A program made the translations under genes and the position numbers. Shown one piece after another: positions 61,341 to 64,000 of a stretch of DNA of 64,000 nucleotides (its first letter is position 1; each line of letters starts with the position of its first letter). The stretch comes from Sipunculus nudus (taxonomy: Eukaryota; Annelida; Sipuncula; Golfingiida; Sipunculidae): the NCBI GenBank assembly GCA_026874595.1, contig CM049319.1:66019417-66083416 (forward strand). The letters are read 5' to 3'. The notes under the pieces were generated by a model that saw nothing but the letters and a program-made list of their open reading frames with translations, was not told where the DNA came from and searched no databases.

Positions 61341-61933
61341 GTGCGCAAAGTTTAATTTTATATAATATCTAGTGTATTATAGGGTTCAGTATCTAACACT
61401 AATGCTCCTTTAAGCATTAAAAAGTTACATTAGGTTTTACTTTACATGAAGTTCGACTGAACATAAGATTTTATTCTGCAATAACCCCTAATTTTATTCA
61501 GAGGTAAAGATAAATTATTGGTAACAAAGTCCAAGACGAAAGGCGATTGCAAGTTAAAAAAATGACAAAGATAATTCTGTTACAGCTGTTATTTAATTAT
61601 ATGCATATCACAAAATAAAATTATAATATCTGGATCTTCTAGAAGACACACACACATATATATATATACACACACTTAATTACTACGCATTTTCCACATG
61701 CATGTGCCGAGTGCAGTTTTGCGTTTTGACACAAGAAAATGTCTTTCGAACAAAGCCCTGTCGGCCACACAGTTACCACACGAAATGTATACTGCCTCAG
61801 CCTGCTCCAATGCGTAAATGCCAACGGGGACTAAGACATGATATTTCATGATGTGGACCCGAATATTTAATGTCAGCGAAGACAGATAGGTTTCGCTAGT
61901 TTGAAGATTAACCGTGCTGAGTTTTCTCCACAG

Positions 61934-62113
61934 ACATGCGGTCATCGCCTCCAGGTTTCATATCAACATGACGGTCTTAATTACTCAAGGATGGATGGTG
62001 GTTGCAGGGAAATCGCAGACCTTAGGACGCATGGCCGAATGCTGCTGTCATCAAAGCAAATGACGGAAACAGATGGGGCTTTTGGAACATCAGTCAGCTA
62101 TGTCAAGGCAGGG
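61934..62113 (+). CDS. Integrin alpha exon 4 (last in window)
   Basis: Acceptor gttttctccacag. It encodes TCGHRLQVSYQHDGLNYSRM, DGGCREIADLRTHGRMLLSS and TDGAFGTSVSYVKAG. With the previous exon it makes IVTCGHR, the conserved integrin (V)CxHR motif, and GRML...KAG lines up with the GRTL...CQAG stretch of alpha subunits. The donor is placed at GG/gtcatc by analogy with KAG or QAG; it is a weak site and the end is uncertain. Confidence 0.75.
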
Positions 62114-62357
62114 GTCATCTATTGACTATCAGTTAACAGATATAAATATAAACATGCATGCCTACACAGTGGAATAAGTCTGAAAGACCATCTGTTCTAT
62201 AAGTCGACCCGTCTGTTAAGACAAACCTTGAGTGAACGGAAAACAATCACATTGATTAAAACTACTTTTGGGCAGTCCCATGATTGGTTTAATTACACAG
62301 GTAACACTGAATACACATGTGTGTAGACCATCTTTCCCACAGGTGGTCTTATAACAC

Positions 62358-62406
<49 letters not shown>

Positions 62407-62690
62407 TACATATATACATATATACATACATTTTTCTTAAACTTTACTCGTCTGTAATGGTAAAGCTAAAAAATAACCCAAATGTTAAAATATGAATTTA
62501 CACATACATATACACACAGTATAGATTATTATATAAAACATAAATGTTTACAAGGCATTATTAATTGCATTTAGAAAGTGGTACATATGTTCACTTGTTT
62601 GTTTTATTATAAATGCAGTATTTACTGACGAAGGTGGATGCCTGCGCTCTGTGAGAGCTATCTTGTTCTCGGATCGTGCTCCCTGTGTCT
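62114..62690. other. Integrin intron 4, start
   Basis: It contains a TA tract at 62360-62426 and a GGTGGTCTTATAACACAGG stretch like one at 44845-44960. No further integrin exon was seen before 64000. Confidence 0.4.
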
Positions 62691-63137
62691 GATAATGGCT
62701 CTTTTGCAACTCTTTCATTTTGCAGTTATTTCGTTTTCTCTTTCCAATTCCACGAATTGCTAAATATATATCCATTCAATTTAGATACCTGTATTAACAG
62801 GGGCCTATATCCAGGATTCGGGGGGGGGGGGGGGGGCGGCGGATTTTGGATTTACCTGGTGAGCAAATGGTGCACATACATTCACTCAAACACACTATAT
62901 ATATATATAAGGTAGTGTTACCCTCCGATGTAAAGTGCTCTATGGCCTACAGACTAGGCCATACAGAGCGGTATAACTCTGAAGAAAAAACAACACTGTA
63001 AATTCACAACAGTCTGTTTCACGGGATGCGACCCGATCATCAGGTGAAAGTGGTTAGAATCCACTTTCACATGATGATCGGATCGCATTCCGTGAAACAG
63101 ACAGTTGTGAATTTACAGTGTTGTTTTTTCTTCAGAG

Positions 63138-63187
<50 letters not shown>

Positions 63188-63356
63188 ATATATATATAAT
63201 GGCTCTTTTGCAGTTATTTCGGTTTCTCTTTCCAGTTCCACGAATTGCTATACATATATATCTTTTCAATCTAAATATCTTTATTAACAGGGGCCTATCA
63301 AGGATTCGGGGGGGGGGGGGGGGAGGGCGGATTTTGGGTTTACCTGGTTAGCAGGT
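62691..63356. repeat. Direct repeat pair flanking a foldback element
   Basis: 62691-62866 and 63197-63356 share CAGTTATTTCG, TCCACGAATTGCTA and TATTAACAGGGGCCTAT, then a G-run of 14-17. Between them lie the MITE-like sequence at 62909 and its inverse. Confidence 0.7.
62973..63142. mobile_element. Foldback element with ~80-bp inverted arms
   Basis: Left arm ATAACTCTGAAGAAAAAACA ... GATCATCAGGTGAAAGTGG; right arm CCACTTTCACATGATGATCG ... TTCTTCAGAGTTAT. The loop is about 7 bp (ttagaat). The arms differ at only a few bases. The left arm is the 3' half of the element also present at 29709. TA runs flank it. Confidence 0.85.
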
Positions 63357-63560
63357 ATATATATATGTATATATTCCAAACAAATTCAAACCATGATAAA
63401 CAGTTTCCACAGAATAATAAAAATTAAGAATGGATTCAAAAATGGCTTTTACAGTTTCAATTATTGCAATCTAAAATAATTTGTGTGAAATGCGTCATTT
63501 ATTAACTCTTAGATTTCTATGGAGCCCTGACATACGTGTTATTTTTTTCTGGGTTAATAT

Positions 63561-63833
63561 CGCGTTCTCTCGCGATCTTTTCGCGTTCCCTCGCGATCTT
63601 TTCGCGTTCCCTCGCGATCTTTTCGCGTTCATTCGCGATAATTTCGCGTTCCCTCGCTATCTTTTCGCGTTCCCTCGCGATCTTTTCGCGTTCCCTCGCG
63701 ATAATTTCGCGTTCCCTCGCTATCTTTTCGCGTTCCCTCGCGATCTTTTCGCGTTCCTTCGCGATAATTTCGCGTTCCCTCGCGATCTTTTCACGTTCCC
63801 TCGCGGTCTTTTCACGTTCCCTCGCGATCTGTT
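63561..63833 (-). repeat. 21-bp minisatellite, 13 units, open in frame
   Basis: Unit CGCGTTCCCTCGCGATCTTT plus T, repeated 13 times. On the minus strand it reads as a heptad A-R-E-R-E-K-I, with A-R-E-R-E-I-I where the unit ends ATAATTT. The minus open frame runs 63870-63517 (117 codons, starting MPDLLEQGTRLAEQ). The plus strand is also open. Coding is possible but unproved. Confidence 0.85.
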
Positions 63834-64000
63834 CGGCTAGGCGGGTTCCCTGCTCCAATAAATCTGGCATACATGCAAATAAATGGACGCGGGAACCAGT
63901 AGCAGTTTACTGTGTCTCGTTCTCTGTGTCTTTAACACCACAACGCTCCAAAAAGATATACGCTCGATGTCAGGTTATACACAACGATGCTTGAATAAGT

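Larger units (their letters stand above)
55476..62113 (+). other. Integrin alpha subunit gene, 5' part (runs off the right edge)
   Basis: Plus-strand gene with coding exons at 55476-55675, 59650-59810, 61243-61340 and 61934-62113. They join in phase to about 213 residues: signal peptide, first FG-GAP blade (SYFGYSLAHY...GKIWVLVGAPKA), then EPGGVFACDV, CTEVV, FLGGALITRPDGQGSIVTCG and HRLQ. These are the expected first two blades and cysteine positions of an integrin alpha beta-propeller. Integrin alphas are single-pass cell-surface adhesion receptors that pair with a beta subunit. No I-domain is expected or seen this early. The C-terminal part is outside the window. The CGHR motif recalls the alpha-4/9 and insect PS types, but the subtype is not assigned. 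Confidence 0.85.

Overview
This is a 64 kb window of an animal nuclear genome. It shows long introns with GT-AG splice sites, AT-rich sequence, many tRNA-derived SINEs, (TA)n tracts, minisatellites and MITE-like elements. The repeat style (an AGCTCAG...CTGAGCT hairpin head followed by GTCCGTCCGTC runs, and GGCGGATCCAGG-ended elements) together with the genes suggests a lophotrochozoan, most likely a bivalve mollusc. That placement is inference, not proof.

Three protein-coding genes can be read. (1) Plus strand, 2678-21371: the C-terminal two thirds of a SAAL1 (serum amyloid A-like 1 / SPACIA1) homologue, with seven well-supported coding exons and one doubtful one. Its N-terminal part lies beyond the left edge. 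(2) Minus strand, 48817-29479: a complete calpain-5-type protease in 12 coding exons. They join without a phase conflict into 1,908 bp (635 aa plus stop), with catalytic Cys84, His249 and Asn281, a C2-like domain and a C-terminal C2 domain, and no EF-hand domain. (3) Plus strand, from 55476 past the right edge: the first four coding exons of an integrin alpha subunit (signal peptide and start of the beta-propeller), with an apparent GC-AG first intron. SAAL1 and the calpain converge on a gene-free stretch at 21.4-29.5 kb. The calpain and the integrin are head to head across about 6.7 kb. There is no sign that the three genes act in one pathway.

Region by region: 1-2.6 kb is tandem and dispersed repeats. 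2.7-21.4 kb is SAAL1, whose introns hold a nested insertion flanked by an 8-bp direct repeat, a 278-bp tandem array, a 69-bp minisatellite with a segmental duplication, and a palindromic cluster of TCTAGA sites. 21.4-29.5 kb is intergenic sequence and probable 3' UTRs. 29.5-48.8 kb is the calpain, whose introns hold degenerate copies of an exon edge, a 96-bp hairpin, and a seven-unit 265-bp satellite that appears to have grown out of a tRNA-derived SINE. 48.8-55.4 kb is the divergent intergenic region with two oppositely oriented MITE copies and a CpG-rich block. 55.5-64 kb is integrin alpha, with a SINE, a foldback element and a 21-bp minisatellite that is open in frame on both strands.

No rRNA gene, convincing functional tRNA gene, CRISPR array, or intact autonomous transposon or virus was seen. 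The most unusual structure is the SINE-derived satellite. I found no evidence for a new multi-gene system.
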